Origin: an uncultured Rhizobiaceae group bacterium
Lineage (GTDB): Bacteria > Pseudomonadota > Alphaproteobacteria > Rhizobiales > Rhizobiaceae
Reading direction: 5' to 3'
DNA length: 64,000 nt
NCBI GenBank assembly: GCA_947501445.1
Contig: CANMVS010000001.1
Location: 434,001-498,000 of the forward strand
Part shown: one piece after another, positions 16,292-25,837 of the stretch
Layout: each line of letters opens with the position of its first letter
Numbering within the stretch: position 1 is the stretch's first letter
The notes under the pieces: generated by a model
Seen by the model: only the letters and a program-made list of their open reading frames with translations
The model's database searches: none
Told to the model about the DNA's origin: nothing
Position numbers and translations under genes: made by a program

Positions 16292-17173
16292 CTATTCTCC
16301 ATGTCCGTTCAATAGGGGCAAAAATATCCCGCTGATAAATTCGCCAATACCGGTTGCCTGTCGGCCAGTAATGCGTGAAACGCAATCGGTTGTAAAATCA
16401 CCAAATCCGTCACGATAGGCCTGTGCATAATCGCGGATTACCGCGCACATCCAAGGGTCCATTCCAAAGCCGCGAAAGCGTTCAAATTGCTCTTGTGGTG
16501 TTTGATCCAAACATTCCACTTCCCGCCCCATTTGCCGCGCAAGCTGCGCTGCAACCATTGCCCAGCTGACCGAATGCGGTCCCGTCAATTCGTAAGTCTG
16601 CCCATTATGCGCATTGCAACCGACACAGGCAGCAGCGCATCTGGCAACATCGCGGGTATCAATCATACCCAGATGAGCGCCCCCCATTGCAAAACTGAAC
16701 TGACCATCGGATTGAATGGATGGCAATGCCATCAGCAGGTTCTGCATAAAGAAATTGGGCCTCAAGATTGTATAATCCAACCCCGATTGGCGCAGATAGT
16801 CCTCACTGGCAGCATGCAATCGCGTATTGTGTGTGGGGCCATCCGCCGATGCTTTGACGGCGGATATGCGAATAATTTTATTAACCCCTGCCCGTGCTGC
16901 GGCGTCAATGAATGTATTTGCAAAGTGATCAGCACGCACATCAGACGGGGTTATCAAAACGGCCTCCGTGATGCCTTCCAGTTTTGGGACAAGTTGCTCG
17001 CCGTTTTCAAATGTTCCAACCAATGCGGTAATGCCGGCTGCCTGTATCCCGGCTGCAACTTTCTCATCGCGGACCAACGCATGTGTTTTCACATCCCCCC
17101 TGTCGGCAAAAAACCCCAGCAGGCTTTTTCCAATGGTGCCCGTGGCGCCGGTCAACAGAATATTCTCAGCCAT
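16292..17173 (-). CDS. NmrA-like/atypical SDR NAD(P)H-binding protein
   Basis: 293 residues from ATG 17173 (MAENILLTGATGTIGKSLLG), with GGGAA 8 bases upstream; a start at 17197 lacks a ribosome site. The Rossmann loop GATGTIG is near residues 9-15. The pattern resembles quinone-reductase (QOR2) and NmrA-type proteins: LITPSDV, VNKIIRISAVKAS, YTILRPNFFMQNLL, YELTGPHSVSW. The classical YxxxK is not apparent, as expected of the atypical group. It may reduce quinones or sense the redox state. It forms an operon with the VOC gene and is divergent from a LysR regulator. Confidence 0.85.
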   Translation of the reverse strand: MAENILLTGATGTIGKSLLGFFADRGDVKTHALVRDEKVAAGIQAAGITALVGTFENGEQLVPKLEGITEAVLITPSDVRADHFANTFIDAAARAGVNKIIRISAVKASADGPTHNTRLHAASEDYLRQSGLDYTILRPNFFMQNLLMALPSIQSDGQFSFAMGGAHLGMIDTRDVARCAAACVGCNAHNGQTYELTGPHSVSWAMVAAQLARQMGREVECLDQTPQEQFERFRGFGMDPWMCAVIRDYAQAYRDGFGDFTTDCVSRITGRQATGIGEFISGIFLPLLNGHGE

Positions 17174-17233
17174 TATAATTCCCGTTTCAATGTTCAATTG
17201 AAGATGGGAACAGAGCTATCATAATCCCGCTAA

Positions 17234-17278
17234 CTGTATTATACAGGAAAATTGGGAACTTAATTTCCACATATGGAA
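17234..17278. promoter_or_regulatory. Two palindromes between the NmrA-like gene and lysR
   Basis: CTGTATTATACAG (17234-17246) is a perfect 13-base palindrome around a central T. TTCCACATATGGAA (17265-17278) has arms TTCCA and TGGAA and ends 6 bases before the LysR start. Such paired sites fit LysR activation of the divergent gene with autorepression. Binding is inferred. Confidence 0.5.
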
Positions 17279-17284
17279 TAATAA

Positions 17285-18175
17285 ATGCATGATCTCAACG
17301 CAATCGCCGCCTTTGTGCAGGTCATCCAGGCGGGCAGTTTTTCCGCGGCTGCAAAAGATCTGAATATGCCGCTATCGACGGTCAGTCGGAAAGTCTCTGA
17401 TCTGGAGAATAATCTGCAGCTCAAATTGATGGAACGCTCAACCCGCAGATTGCGGCTCACCGAGTTGGGAGAAATCTATTTTGATTATTATCGCCGGGGC
17501 CTTGAAGAATTTCAGGCCGCTGATCTCGTGGTTGAGAATCGGCAGAACGACGTCTCAGGCCTCCTGAGGCTGGCGCTGCCGCCAAATCTTGCCGGACCGA
17601 TATTAACGCCAATCATTAGCAAATTTCAGCGAAAATACCCAAACGCCCGCATCGCCGTCTCTGTGGCAGAACGCGTTGTCGACATGGTGGAGGACAGTAT
17701 CGATCTTGCATTTCGCGTCGGGCCACAACGCGATACCAGCCTGATTGCCCGTAAATTGCGCACGTATAGACACCTTATGGTCGCCTCCGGGCAATATCTG
17801 GCAGACAATGGCACACCACACAGGCCGCAGGATATTCCCAACCACCGCGTCATGACATTTGCAAACAGCCCATCCATGATGCAGCGCTGGGTGCTGCATA
17901 ACAACGGTGAAACAAGGCAAATCGATTTCTCGCCGGTTCTGTGCATAAATGATTATGCAGCCATGAAGCAGGCAGCACTACAGGGACAAGGCATCACCGA
18001 GCTGCCGTCCATTCTATGTGAGGAGCAGATGGCCACCGGTGCGCTGGTCAATGTACTGCCGCAATGGCAATTTCAGCAGATCAGCCTTTTGATCGTCCAT
18101 TCAGGGCGACGCAATATGTCCCGATTGACGCGACTGTTCCTCGAATTTTGTGAAACCCACATCGCTGATACCTAA
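17285..18175 (+). CDS. LysR-family transcriptional regulator
   Basis: 296 residues, full family length. The N-terminal winged helix has the standard pattern AFVQVIQAGSFSAAAKDLNM then PLSTVSRKVSDLENNL and RSTRRLRLTELG. The C-terminal co-inducer domain (about 90-290) starts LLRLALPPNLAGPILTPIIS and includes the RVGPQRDTSLIARKL region of the CrgA/AaeR-like subgroup. It is divergent from the NmrA-like/VOC pair and is probably their regulator, responding to a quinone-like or aromatic compound by analogy with that subgroup (inference). Confidence 0.93.
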   Translation: MHDLNAIAAFVQVIQAGSFSAAAKDLNMPLSTVSRKVSDLENNLQLKLMERSTRRLRLTELGEIYFDYYRRGLEEFQAADLVVENRQNDVSGLLRLALPPNLAGPILTPIISKFQRKYPNARIAVSVAERVVDMVEDSIDLAFRVGPQRDTSLIARKLRTYRHLMVASGQYLADNGTPHRPQDIPNHRVMTFANSPSMMQRWVLHNNGETRQIDFSPVLCINDYAAMKQAALQGQGITELPSILCEEQMATGALVNVLPQWQFQQISLLIVHSGRRNMSRLTRLFLEFCETHIADT

Positions 18176-18284
18176 AAATGAAGACAGGTAATCATTGTTC
18201 CTGAATTACCCGGATTCTGTTCTTTGAAGAAGCAGATCGAGTGTTATATGTGGCTAACAATCAAACAATTCGGATCCGCTTCAA

Positions 18285-19259
18285 ATGACTGCAAGCCCCC
18301 CATCCATCGAAAATATTCATGAGGCACGCGAAAGCCTGAAGACGCGCATCATACGAACACCGATTGTATCATTGAGCCATGACCGGTTTGCCGGTCTGCT
18401 GGATGGCACCCAATCGACATCGATCAAACTTGAATTGTTTCAGCACGCCGGATCATTCAAGGCACGCGGCAATTTGCTTGGCATCGATCAACTTGCTGCG
18501 GATCGGCGTGCAGCCGGCGTCATCGCCGCCAGTGGCGGCAACCACGCCCTGGCTGTTTCCTGGGCAGCACACAGCCAGCATGTTCCAGCGACGATTATCA
18601 TGCCCAAATCCACCGATCCGGTGCGTATCGACGGCTGCAAGACGCTTGGTGCACGGGTAATTCTGGTCGACGATATTGCCGGAGCCTTTGACGAAATGCA
18701 CCGCCTTGCTGCGGAGAATGGTTCGATCATCATGCATCCCTTCGAGGGAAGCCATATGACATTGGGCGGTGCCACCTGTGGCGCTGAAATCATTGAGGAT
18801 CTACCCGATCTGGATGTGATGATTGTTGCGGTCGGTGGCGGCGGCCTGATTGGCGGCATTGCATCGGCCATCCGGCAGATCAGACCGCAATGCGCGGTGA
18901 TCGGTGTCGAACCGTTCGGCGCTGACAGCCTGTCCCAAAGTTTCCAACAGGGTAAACCTGTCCGCATAGACCGGGTTGATACAATCGCCGACAGTCTTGG
19001 CTCACCCACCGCGCTGCCCTATTCCTATGCCATTGCCCGCGAATTTGTCAGCCAGATTGTCCGCATAACCGATGCTCAAATGATCGAGGCCATGGGGCTC
19101 ATGCGTGACACGCTGAAAATCATGGCTGAACCGGCCTGTGGCGCAGCGCTTGCGGCTGCGATCGGCCCCTTGCGGGAGACCATTGCTGACAAGAAGGTCT
19201 GCATTCTGGCCTGCGGTTCAAATATCGGTATGGAGCGCTATCGCCAGCTACTGGTCTAG
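18285..19259 (+). CDS. Threonine/serine dehydratase-like PLP enzyme (fold type II)
   Basis: 324 residues, catalytic domain only, without the C-terminal regulatory domain of biosynthetic IlvA. K59 in SFKARG is the PLP lysine, SGGNHA (83-88) binds the cofactor phosphate side, and VGGGGLIGG is the phosphate loop. It should deaminate a beta-hydroxy amino acid such as threonine, serine or hydroxyaspartate to the oxo acid. It converges with the MFS gene so closely that the two stops overlap in one CTAG. With the neighbouring transporter and Lrp-type regulator it may form an amino-acid-use locus. Confidence 0.87.
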   Translation: MTASPPSIENIHEARESLKTRIIRTPIVSLSHDRFAGLLDGTQSTSIKLELFQHAGSFKARGNLLGIDQLAADRRAAGVIAASGGNHALAVSWAAHSQHVPATIIMPKSTDPVRIDGCKTLGARVILVDDIAGAFDEMHRLAAENGSIIMHPFEGSHMTLGGATCGAEIIEDLPDLDVMIVAVGGGGLIGGIASAIRQIRPQCAVIGVEPFGADSLSQSFQQGKPVRIDRVDTIADSLGSPTALPYSYAIAREFVSQIVRITDAQMIEAMGLMRDTLKIMAEPACGAALAAAIGPLRETIADKKVCILACGSNIGMERYRQLLV

Positions 19260-20455
19260 GGATGATTGGTGGCACCCACCACCGGTTCTTTGGGCCGCCT
19301 GTTGGCCAGAGCGATATACACGGCTGACGCAAGAACCATCATGCCGCCGCTCCAGGCAAGCCATTCAAAATCCAGTCGTGCATAAACAACACCCAGGCCG
19401 ATAGCGCCCAGGCTGGCTGACAGGTAGGTGACCGCGCTATTGAGACCAAGAATTGCACCACGACGGGCCGGATCTATGGCTGAAAGCCCGGCAACAATCA
19501 GGTTCAAGCCAAAGTGGTTTCCAAGGCCCCAGAAGAAACTCAGAGCAACCAGCATCCAATAGGAATGGGAAAAGACACCGGCTGCAATATATACGGAGCC
19601 AACGATTACAAGGCACCACGGGAAAGCGCGGTTGGCGCCGATGCGGTCAATATATGTGTCGCCAAACATGGCAATGCCAAACCCGGCACCATAGGAAACG
19701 GCAAGAAGCCCGACCGCGCTCAGTGTTAAGCCGAGGCGCTGATGAAAATGATCCCCAATATAGCCATAAACACCGTAAAAGCTGGTCATCAGTGCCAGGC
19801 AGACCAACAGCAATGGCGCGACACCTGCGATGCGCAACGCTCCAAACGGCGATACACCTGGCCTCGCATCATTCTGGCTGGCAAGTGTCTCGGTTGGTTC
19901 CGGCAATTGGCGCACAAGAATGACAACCAGTGCACAGATCACCGCGAGCACCGCAAACACGGCACGCCAGTGGGCATAATCGGCAATAAGTGTTGAAAGG
20001 GTGACACCAGCCATAATGCTGATTGTCCAGCCGAACAGTACCCGGCCAAGAATTGCACTTTCCTGTCCCTTCGGAGAAATCCTGGCTGTAAAGGAATAAA
20101 TAGCCGGCAGTGCGACGCCAGCTGCAAATCCGGCAAGGCTTTGCGAAATTACCAGACTGACCATACCGGGAGCCAGACCGCTCAACACAAATGACAATGT
20201 TAATACGACAAGCGACACCAGCAGGGCCCGCTTGACGCCATGGCGATCGATCAGATGCGACAGGAACAAGGCACCGGCCGCCGTGCAGACCCCATAACAT
20301 CCCGCTGCAATCATCACCGTATTGACTGGCGTGGCAAAATCCGCGGATATGGCCGGTGCAATCGGCCCGAGGCTGAGAGAATTGACACCCAGCGTGGCAA
20401 TGGATGCTGTTAACACCCAAACACGCCCCGATACCGAATATTCTTCTGTACTCAT
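19256..20455 (-). CDS. Major facilitator superfamily transporter
   Basis: 399 residues from ATG 20455 (MSTEEYSVSGRVWVLTASIA); the longer frame to 20509 crosses the intergenic region. There are twelve hydrophobic segments in two halves. The loop between segments 2 and 3 carries the MFS motif as LSHLIDRHGVKRALLVSLVV. The protein resembles drug/sugar-efflux DHA1 carriers. The Lrp regulator starts 72 bases away on the other strand and probably controls it, which would suggest amino acid or metabolite export; this is inference. Confidence 0.88.
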   Translation of the reverse strand: MSTEEYSVSGRVWVLTASIATLGVNSLSLGPIAPAISADFATPVNTVMIAAGCYGVCTAAGALFLSHLIDRHGVKRALLVSLVVLTLSFVLSGLAPGMVSLVISQSLAGFAAGVALPAIYSFTARISPKGQESAILGRVLFGWTISIMAGVTLSTLIADYAHWRAVFAVLAVICALVVILVRQLPEPTETLASQNDARPGVSPFGALRIAGVAPLLLVCLALMTSFYGVYGYIGDHFHQRLGLTLSAVGLLAVSYGAGFGIAMFGDTYIDRIGANRAFPWCLVIVGSVYIAAGVFSHSYWMLVALSFFWGLGNHFGLNLIVAGLSAIDPARRGAILGLNSAVTYLSASLGAIGLGVVYARLDFEWLAWSGGMMVLASAVYIALANRRPKEPVVGATNHP

Positions 20456-20527
20456 CGTATCTTCTTTATTATTTTTCTGGAAAACGTAAATATTCAGACT
20501 CCTGTTCAAAATGAAAGGTGATTTTTG

Positions 20528-21100
20528 ATGCCTCGCGAAAAAACAGATGATATTCGGCGCAAACGCGTCGGGCTGCGACCTGTCGATGATATGGACCGAA
20601 AAATATTAGGCGAATTGATCGACGACGCTGATATCAGCTACGCGCGACTGAGTGAAAAAGTCGGCCTGTCACCCCCTGCGGTCCACGAACGGGTCAAGCG
20701 ATTGCGTGAGGCGGGCACGCTGGTAAAATCGTCAGCGATTGTCGATGGCGCTGCAGTTGGCAAGCCATTGCTTGCATTTGTACATGTGGATACGTCCGGT
20801 TGGGGCAAAAGTGCCCAGTTGATGCAGATTACCAAACATCCGGAAGTGGAGGAAATTCACTCGGTATCAGGTGACACCTGCATGATGCTGAAGGTACGCA
20901 CGCGCGACACCCAGGATCTGGAATCACTGCTTGCCTATCTTTATGCCATACCCACCGTGACTGCCACGCGCACCTATGTTGTCCTGTCAACCTATCTCGA
21001 ACAGACCGTTCAGGCCGGCATTACCCAGGATTGGCCCGAACCCGACGCCATAACACAGCTGCAAACGGGACCAGATCGTCAGATGATCAAGCAGATGTGA
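20528..21100 (+). CDS. Lrp/AsnC-family transcriptional regulator
   Basis: 190 residues from ATG 20528, with AAAGGTGA upstream. The N-terminal HTH begins DDMDRKILGELIDDADISYA and has RLSEKVGLSPPAVHERVKRL. The RAM (ligand-binding) domain follows, with LAFVHVDTSG, EVEEIHSVSGDTCMMLKVRT and TVTATRTYVVLSTYLEQ. About 25 residues precede the HTH and a similar tail follows the RAM domain, so it is longer than the typical 150-160. It is divergent from the MFS transporter. Confidence 0.92.
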   Translation: MPREKTDDIRRKRVGLRPVDDMDRKILGELIDDADISYARLSEKVGLSPPAVHERVKRLREAGTLVKSSAIVDGAAVGKPLLAFVHVDTSGWGKSAQLMQITKHPEVEEIHSVSGDTCMMLKVRTRDTQDLESLLAYLYAIPTVTATRTYVVLSTYLEQTVQAGITQDWPEPDAITQLQTGPDRQMIKQM

Positions 21101-21321
21101 TCGGGCAAAGCAGCTATGCGTTTGAAACACTGGACATGGGCCTGCCATTCCCTTAATCGCTTCTGCAACGGGAAAGCACGCTAGGGTCGCTTTTCCTGGG
21201 AATAATTCCCCTGACAACAACTCAGTCATATGTGAGGCCACCGCGCACGCGTCTCACATTGCCGGCCAGCCAGAAGCCAGCCTGATCTGAAACGACGAAC
21301 TGATATGGGCCTGGAGACGAT

Positions 21322-22095
21322 ATGAAGAGCTTTAATGAGGAAACTGTTCTTTCGGTACATCACTGGAATGACACATTATTCAGTTTCAAAACCACCCGGG
21401 ATGCCGGATTTCGGTTCCGCAACGGTGAATTCACCATGGTTGGGCTGGAAGTCGAGGGCCGCCCTCTTTTGCGTGCCTATTCCATGGCCAGTTCCAATCA
21501 CGAAGAGACTTTGGAGTTTTTCAGCATCAAGGTTGCGGATGGACCACTGACGTCAAGGCTACAGCATCTGAAAGAAGGTGAATCGGTTCTTATCGGCAAA
21601 AAGCCGACCGGCACACTGGTCACGGATAATCTGTTGCCCGGCAAGAACCTTTATCTGCTGGGCACAGGCACAGGCCTTGCGCCCTTCCTCAGCCTGATCA
21701 AGGACCCGGCCGTCTATGACGCATTTGAGAAGATTGTGCTCGTCCATGGTGTGCGATTTATCAACGATCTGGCCTATCAAACCTATATTTCGGATACGCT
21801 GCCAAACGATGAACTGCTGGGCGAAATGATCAGCGAAAAACTGATCTACTATCCTACTGTGACCAGAGAGCCATTTCGAAACACCGGCCGCATAACCCAC
21901 CTGATGGAAAGCGGCAAATTGTTTGAAGACATTGGCCTTCCACCCATCGACAGGGAAAATGACCGCGTCATTTTGTGTGGCGGCCCCCAGATGCTGGACG
22001 ACACGCGAAGCTTTTTTGAAAGCCGTGGCTTCACCGAAGGAACCCGTGCACATCTGGGCAGTTTTCTGATCGAAAAAGCCTTCGTCGAGAAGTGA
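21322..22095 (+). CDS. fpr: Ferredoxin--NADP(+) reductase
   Basis: 257 residues, the size of the bacterial Fpr group. It passes electrons between NADPH and ferredoxin or flavodoxin, often in oxidative-stress defence and Fe-S supply. FAD-binding RAYSMASSN, NADP-binding GTGTGLAPFLSLI and the late CGGPQMLDDT are clear. The protein ends LIEKAFVEK, the C-terminal extension over the flavin that is typical of alphaproteobacterial (Rhodobacter-type) Fpr. It stands alone, with no clear operon partner; the next gene is convergent. Confidence 0.95.
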   Translation: MKSFNEETVLSVHHWNDTLFSFKTTRDAGFRFRNGEFTMVGLEVEGRPLLRAYSMASSNHEETLEFFSIKVADGPLTSRLQHLKEGESVLIGKKPTGTLVTDNLLPGKNLYLLGTGTGLAPFLSLIKDPAVYDAFEKIVLVHGVRFINDLAYQTYISDTLPNDELLGEMISEKLIYYPTVTREPFRNTGRITHLMESGKLFEDIGLPPIDRENDRVILCGGPQMLDDTRSFFESRGFTEGTRAHLGSFLIEKAFVEK

Positions 22096-22153
22096 CGCAG
22101 ACTGCAACGAACGAGCAGCTCCCGCAATTCAGGAACGCGGGTTCACCAGATGT

Positions 22154-23173
22154 CTATTCATCCGCATCAGGTGCGTTGGGCTTCCTGTAGCGTTTTTTCA
22201 AGCCGAGCCTATGAAAGATGGGATTGGAGATGTCTGTTCTAAAGCCTTTGAGCGCAAGGCGGATTGCCACGCCTGTTTTGATAAATTGGCGCAACAGGAA
22301 ATCCCGGCGATAGCGATCATAAGATTTGAAGAAGGTATCATGTGAAACATGATCGGACTGGCCCAGTCTTCCCAAAAACCTTTTATCGACCGGCAGGTGC
22401 AGGAGTGTTGCTGTACAGGCGTGTTCATAAGGCCGTTGGACGAATTGCGCTCGGCAGTTCAAATAGCGTGCAACAACGCCCAATGTTCCGGCGTCTGCAA
22501 TCTGGATACCCTGAATTTTCATCATTTCAAGCGCTGCGGTGGTTACAGACTCATCACCAGTGTGGTGTAAACCCGGCAAATTGCAGACATAGCGGTCATA
22601 TATTTGATCTATCGCTGCGACCAGGTGACGATAAAACGTCGGGGGTCCACAAATGAATTCCCCCCCATACCAACGCCCTTCAGATTCAAGACCGTGTATT
22701 TTTTCCAGGTCCAGTCGAACTCTGTCAGCACCAAATGTCGGGATAGATTGATCCGTGATGTCATAACACATGGGCTGGCCAATTTTCACATTTCGAAAGA
22801 ATGAGCCCGGGAATGAATTTACACAAATACAATCCGCATCAATCAGAGCGGCATAGGGTGTGTCGATCGTTGCAAAATATCGGTAACAGTCAATTTTGTA
22901 GTGTGCAGAATAAAACTCCGTTCCGCTTGGAACATTTGTCGTGAACGGAATCTCCAACAAACGCAGTTTTGCGCCCATTTCGTCAAGCAGCGGCTGCAGG
23001 ACTTCAGGTCTATTCGTTATGAGCGCATAGTCCATATTCTCCAGCGCCAGAGATTTCGCCAGATTGACGGCACACTTCAGATAAATCAGGGTCTGATCGT
23101 CAAAATCTCTGGTTTTGACATTTACCGCCGAGTGCTCTTTTTCTTCCAGGTGCAAAAGGCTGTAAAATGCCAT
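22154..23173 (-). CDS. Putative glycosyltransferase (GT8-like, DxD motif)
   Basis: 339 residues from ATG 23173. ALIDADCICVNSFPGSFF (about 110-130) has the DxD metal and nucleotide-sugar motif of GT-A enzymes. The SGTEFYSAHYKIDCYRYF stretch before it and GRWYGGEFICGPPTFYRHL after it fit the GT8-like layout. GDESVTTAALEMM may carry the late acid. The gene opens the polysaccharide island, convergent with fpr. Donor and acceptor are not predictable, and the family assignment is tentative. Confidence 0.62.
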   Translation of the reverse strand: MAFYSLLHLEEKEHSAVNVKTRDFDDQTLIYLKCAVNLAKSLALENMDYALITNRPEVLQPLLDEMGAKLRLLEIPFTTNVPSGTEFYSAHYKIDCYRYFATIDTPYAALIDADCICVNSFPGSFFRNVKIGQPMCYDITDQSIPTFGADRVRLDLEKIHGLESEGRWYGGEFICGPPTFYRHLVAAIDQIYDRYVCNLPGLHHTGDESVTTAALEMMKIQGIQIADAGTLGVVARYLNCRAQFVQRPYEHACTATLLHLPVDKRFLGRLGQSDHVSHDTFFKSYDRYRRDFLLRQFIKTGVAIRLALKGFRTDISNPIFHRLGLKKRYRKPNAPDADE

Positions 23174-23748
23174 GGTGGAATTTCTTTTCTGGATGCTGTC
23201 AACCCGCACTGGCCCGTTCTGGCGGCACCGTCAAAGGTACAATTCGATATCATAAACTGTCAGCTGGATACACAATTTCGAGTGAGGGGTAAAGTTGACT
23301 GCACGCCTGCTTGACACCTATGTCGCAAATAAAAATGTCGAGCCGGAATTTGGGTTTAAAGCAGCAACGCGTGCATTAATTAACTAGCACACCCCAAAGT
23401 GCCGGCACACCGAAGAGCAGACAAATTCCGTCTCCGATCGGCCCAAATCAGTGGCAGCACGCACAGATTACAACTGGCATACAGTAACAGTAAGGGACTC
23501 CGATTTGTCCTGTACCAAACGTTTCGCTGGTGCAAGCGCAATTACAGTCAAATTTCGCAATTGATCCGTCCTATCCGCATGTGGTTCCATGCGGTAACTT
23601 CGACATTACACAGGTTCAAGTACAACAACAAATCGACACAAGGTCGGTGACCATCCCCATTGCCCGTGTTTTGACGAAAAAGCACCGCTGTTTTTGCATC
23701 TATTGGATTCGACATCGGGCAACCTTATAAGACGACCTTGTAGCCGGT
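23174..23748. other. 575-base stretch without a supported gene
   Basis: Only short overlapping frames without ribosome sites occur. No repeat, tRNA or transposase fragment was recognised. It separates two leftward glycosyltransferase-like genes, so the upstream one cannot share an obvious short operon junction with the next. Confidence 0.5.
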
Positions 23749-24783
23749 CTAAAATTCCTCAATATTGGCGGAATCGATAAACGCCTGAAAACTTTGAATA
23801 CGCTTGGGCGGAGGGGATTCCCCTCTAAACCGGCTTTGCCAATAGGATAAATATAAAGGCGCAAAATCGAATTCAGAAGCGAGTATCCGGCTACGCTGTT
23901 GCTCAAGATACGACATAGTAACCTCGCGCCAATCGCTCACGATACAAACCGGCAGATTATCGAAAAGCCCGCTGATGGCACTCTCATGTACAATTGGCAC
24001 GGTCCCCAGCAGCAACGCTTCCCACGTCCTGTGGCAGTCGAGCCCATTGCCCATAGGGCTGATGGTGAAGAAAAAATTGCTGTTATTTTGCCAACTTGTC
24101 TTTCGCAACACCTTCGGCTCTTCCAAGTGGATTGCATCAAGTTCCATACCGTTAATGCAGGCTAATCGATCTCCCCGGTTTAGAACATGGTGCCAATTGC
24201 AGTATCCCTTCAACCGCTTTTCATCAAGTTTCGGTCCCATGGATCTAGCTCCATTCAGCATAGATTCCTGCTGCTGAGGCGAGCAAAACCCTCCCCAACT
24301 TGAAGGTATTACTCGCGAAGCCAAGGAATGATAATCTAGCCCGATGGGCAAAGGTCGAAATTTTTCGTGGGCCAGTGAGCCATTTTGGCCATACCATGAA
24401 TCTAACAAGGGGTGATCAAGAACCGTTTTCGCATGTGCTGTGTCATGATCGTTGGCACCAGGCATTTCATCACTATTGCCACTGATGAGTGCAAACCTTC
24501 GACTTAATTTCCTGAGCATTACTTCAGAAAATTCACAAATATCGCCGGTATGAACATAGATATTGTCACAATCACTTCCAGCTACGCACTCTAAAGTTCC
24601 ATTGGGTCTTTGCATACTCTCTTGCCCAGAGCGAAACATTAGACACGACTTTATGATACCGTGACTAGACACGAATTTACAACTTGCCTCATCATTTTGA
24701 TGCCCAGGTAAATTATACTTACAATATTGGGTTGCAGATCGAAGAATCGTTCGGGTCTTAGCCAATTCAGCAGCAAATGACAC
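23749..24783 (-). CDS. Exostosin-family (GT47-like) glycosyltransferase
   Basis: 344 residues from GTG 24783, with AGGAT 8 bases upstream. The C-terminal half carries the exostosin core: FFFTISPMGNGLDCHRTWEA, LLLGTVPIVHES, then LFDNLPVCIVSDWREV. NGLDCHRTWEAL with a following PIV is the sugar-nucleotide binding region. The N-terminal half (SGNSDEMPG, KTVLDHPLLDSWYGQN, LPIGLDYH) also matches the pattern of bacterial relatives. It likely adds a sugar to a surface polysaccharide. Flanks are AT-rich with decayed insertion sequences. Confidence 0.72.
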   Translation of the reverse strand: MSFAAELAKTRTILRSATQYCKYNLPGHQNDEASCKFVSSHGIIKSCLMFRSGQESMQRPNGTLECVAGSDCDNIYVHTGDICEFSEVMLRKLSRRFALISGNSDEMPGANDHDTAHAKTVLDHPLLDSWYGQNGSLAHEKFRPLPIGLDYHSLASRVIPSSWGGFCSPQQQESMLNGARSMGPKLDEKRLKGYCNWHHVLNRGDRLACINGMELDAIHLEEPKVLRKTSWQNNSNFFFTISPMGNGLDCHRTWEALLLGTVPIVHESAISGLFDNLPVCIVSDWREVTMSYLEQQRSRILASEFDFAPLYLSYWQSRFRGESPPPKRIQSFQAFIDSANIEEF

Positions 24784-25024
24784 AATTGCATCCTAACCAA
24801 AATTGGCATTCTTCCCACAAATAAATGGATATCACCATATTATCGGAATGCTCAGACTCAGTCTCACCAAATCAACACGGCAAATTCACTGAAATCCAGT
24901 GGATAAGACATGCCTATGTCATTGTCCTGCTTCGGTTATTGATCACGGGCATTTCAAAGCTGGATTATGAAATGCTTGAGCAGGCATCGAAAACAAATAG
25001 CCAATTCTACCAATTTGCGCAATG

Positions 25025-25431
25025 CTAATATCTTTTCGATACTAACAGCAATGTATCAACAAAAACCTTGTGAACCGTCCACGCCCAGTGCTGCCCGGCG
25101 AGGTTCTCGAACCGCCACAGGGTCGGTGAGCTGGCCAGCGGCACATCGCGCCCACCTGCTGTCTGGACTGCAAGGTCATGGCGCAGGGTGTTGTGGTCGT
25201 TGAGATCCTCGTAGCCCAGCGCAATGCCAATCACATGCTGGCGCGGCATATCGACAAGACGATGCGCAACTTGCCGGATTGGCGAGGGCCATCAAGTCCG
25301 CCGACCACAGACGACATCAAGCCGAACAGCAGGGCGGCTTGGCCAAGTAGAGCCGCCCCGCCATTGCTAGTCGCGTCGCCGCCATCAAAAACGCGCTTCA
25401 ACACGACGCCTGCGGCAGGCTGGAAACTCAA
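25025..25431 (-). pseudogene. Decayed IS1380-family transposase, N-terminal third
   Basis: Two reverse frames together give the start of an IS1380-type transposase. The first (25431-25231) begins MSFQPAAGVVLKRVFDGGDA and has LGQAALLFGLM. The second (25249-25025), one base out of frame, continues QHVIGIALGYEDLNDHNTLR and ASSPTLWRFENLAG. GYEDLNDH and LWRFEN are hallmark family motifs. The joint is a frameshift near 25240, and about 130 of some 440 residues remain before the sequence breaks off. Its GC content is clearly above that of its AT-rich surroundings. No terminal inverted repeats were found. The 241 bases between it and the exostosin-like gene hold nothing recognisable. Confidence 0.8.
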
Positions 25432-25837
25432 TCGTTGAAATGTTACAATGTGTCACCGTCCATCTCGTGCGACAATTCAATGTAAGCAACTGAATTATAA
25501 CGCATATAGGGGATGATTACCAACCCAGCTGCACCTGCCAGCACGAACGTTCAAAGCCAGACTGTTTGGACAGGAACCAATCCACCTTGCGTTGTGTATT
25601 GGACAAATGGCCACCAACAAATAGGCCACTCGTCTCACGCAGTTAAAGAGGCATGAATACCGTCGAAAGATGATAGTTCATCCTGCCAAGCACAAAGCGA
25701 GCCATACCAATCTGAAACAGACATAAATCTCTCCATACAAATCAAAAATGGTGGACCTGACTCATCGCCAAAAGAGCAACTGAACCACAAAGCCCTCAGA
25801 ACCAAAGTTGACACAACTCGGCTGAACAACTAATCGG
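25432..25837. other. 406-base stretch without a supported gene
   Basis: Only short frames without coding character are present between the dead transposase and the methyltransferase-like gene. An insertion-sequence end might lie here but was not recognisable by eye. Confidence 0.45.

Noticed and set aside
18285-19259. Dehydratase considered as the bhcB member of the beta-hydroxyaspartate cycle
   Set aside because: It is 44 kb from the bhcCD genes and convergent with an unrelated transporter; family features fit general threonine/serine dehydratases as well.
23399-23730. Overlapping small frames in the 575-base gap of the glycan island
   Set aside because: No start signals, and the two frames overlap each other; treated as non-coding.
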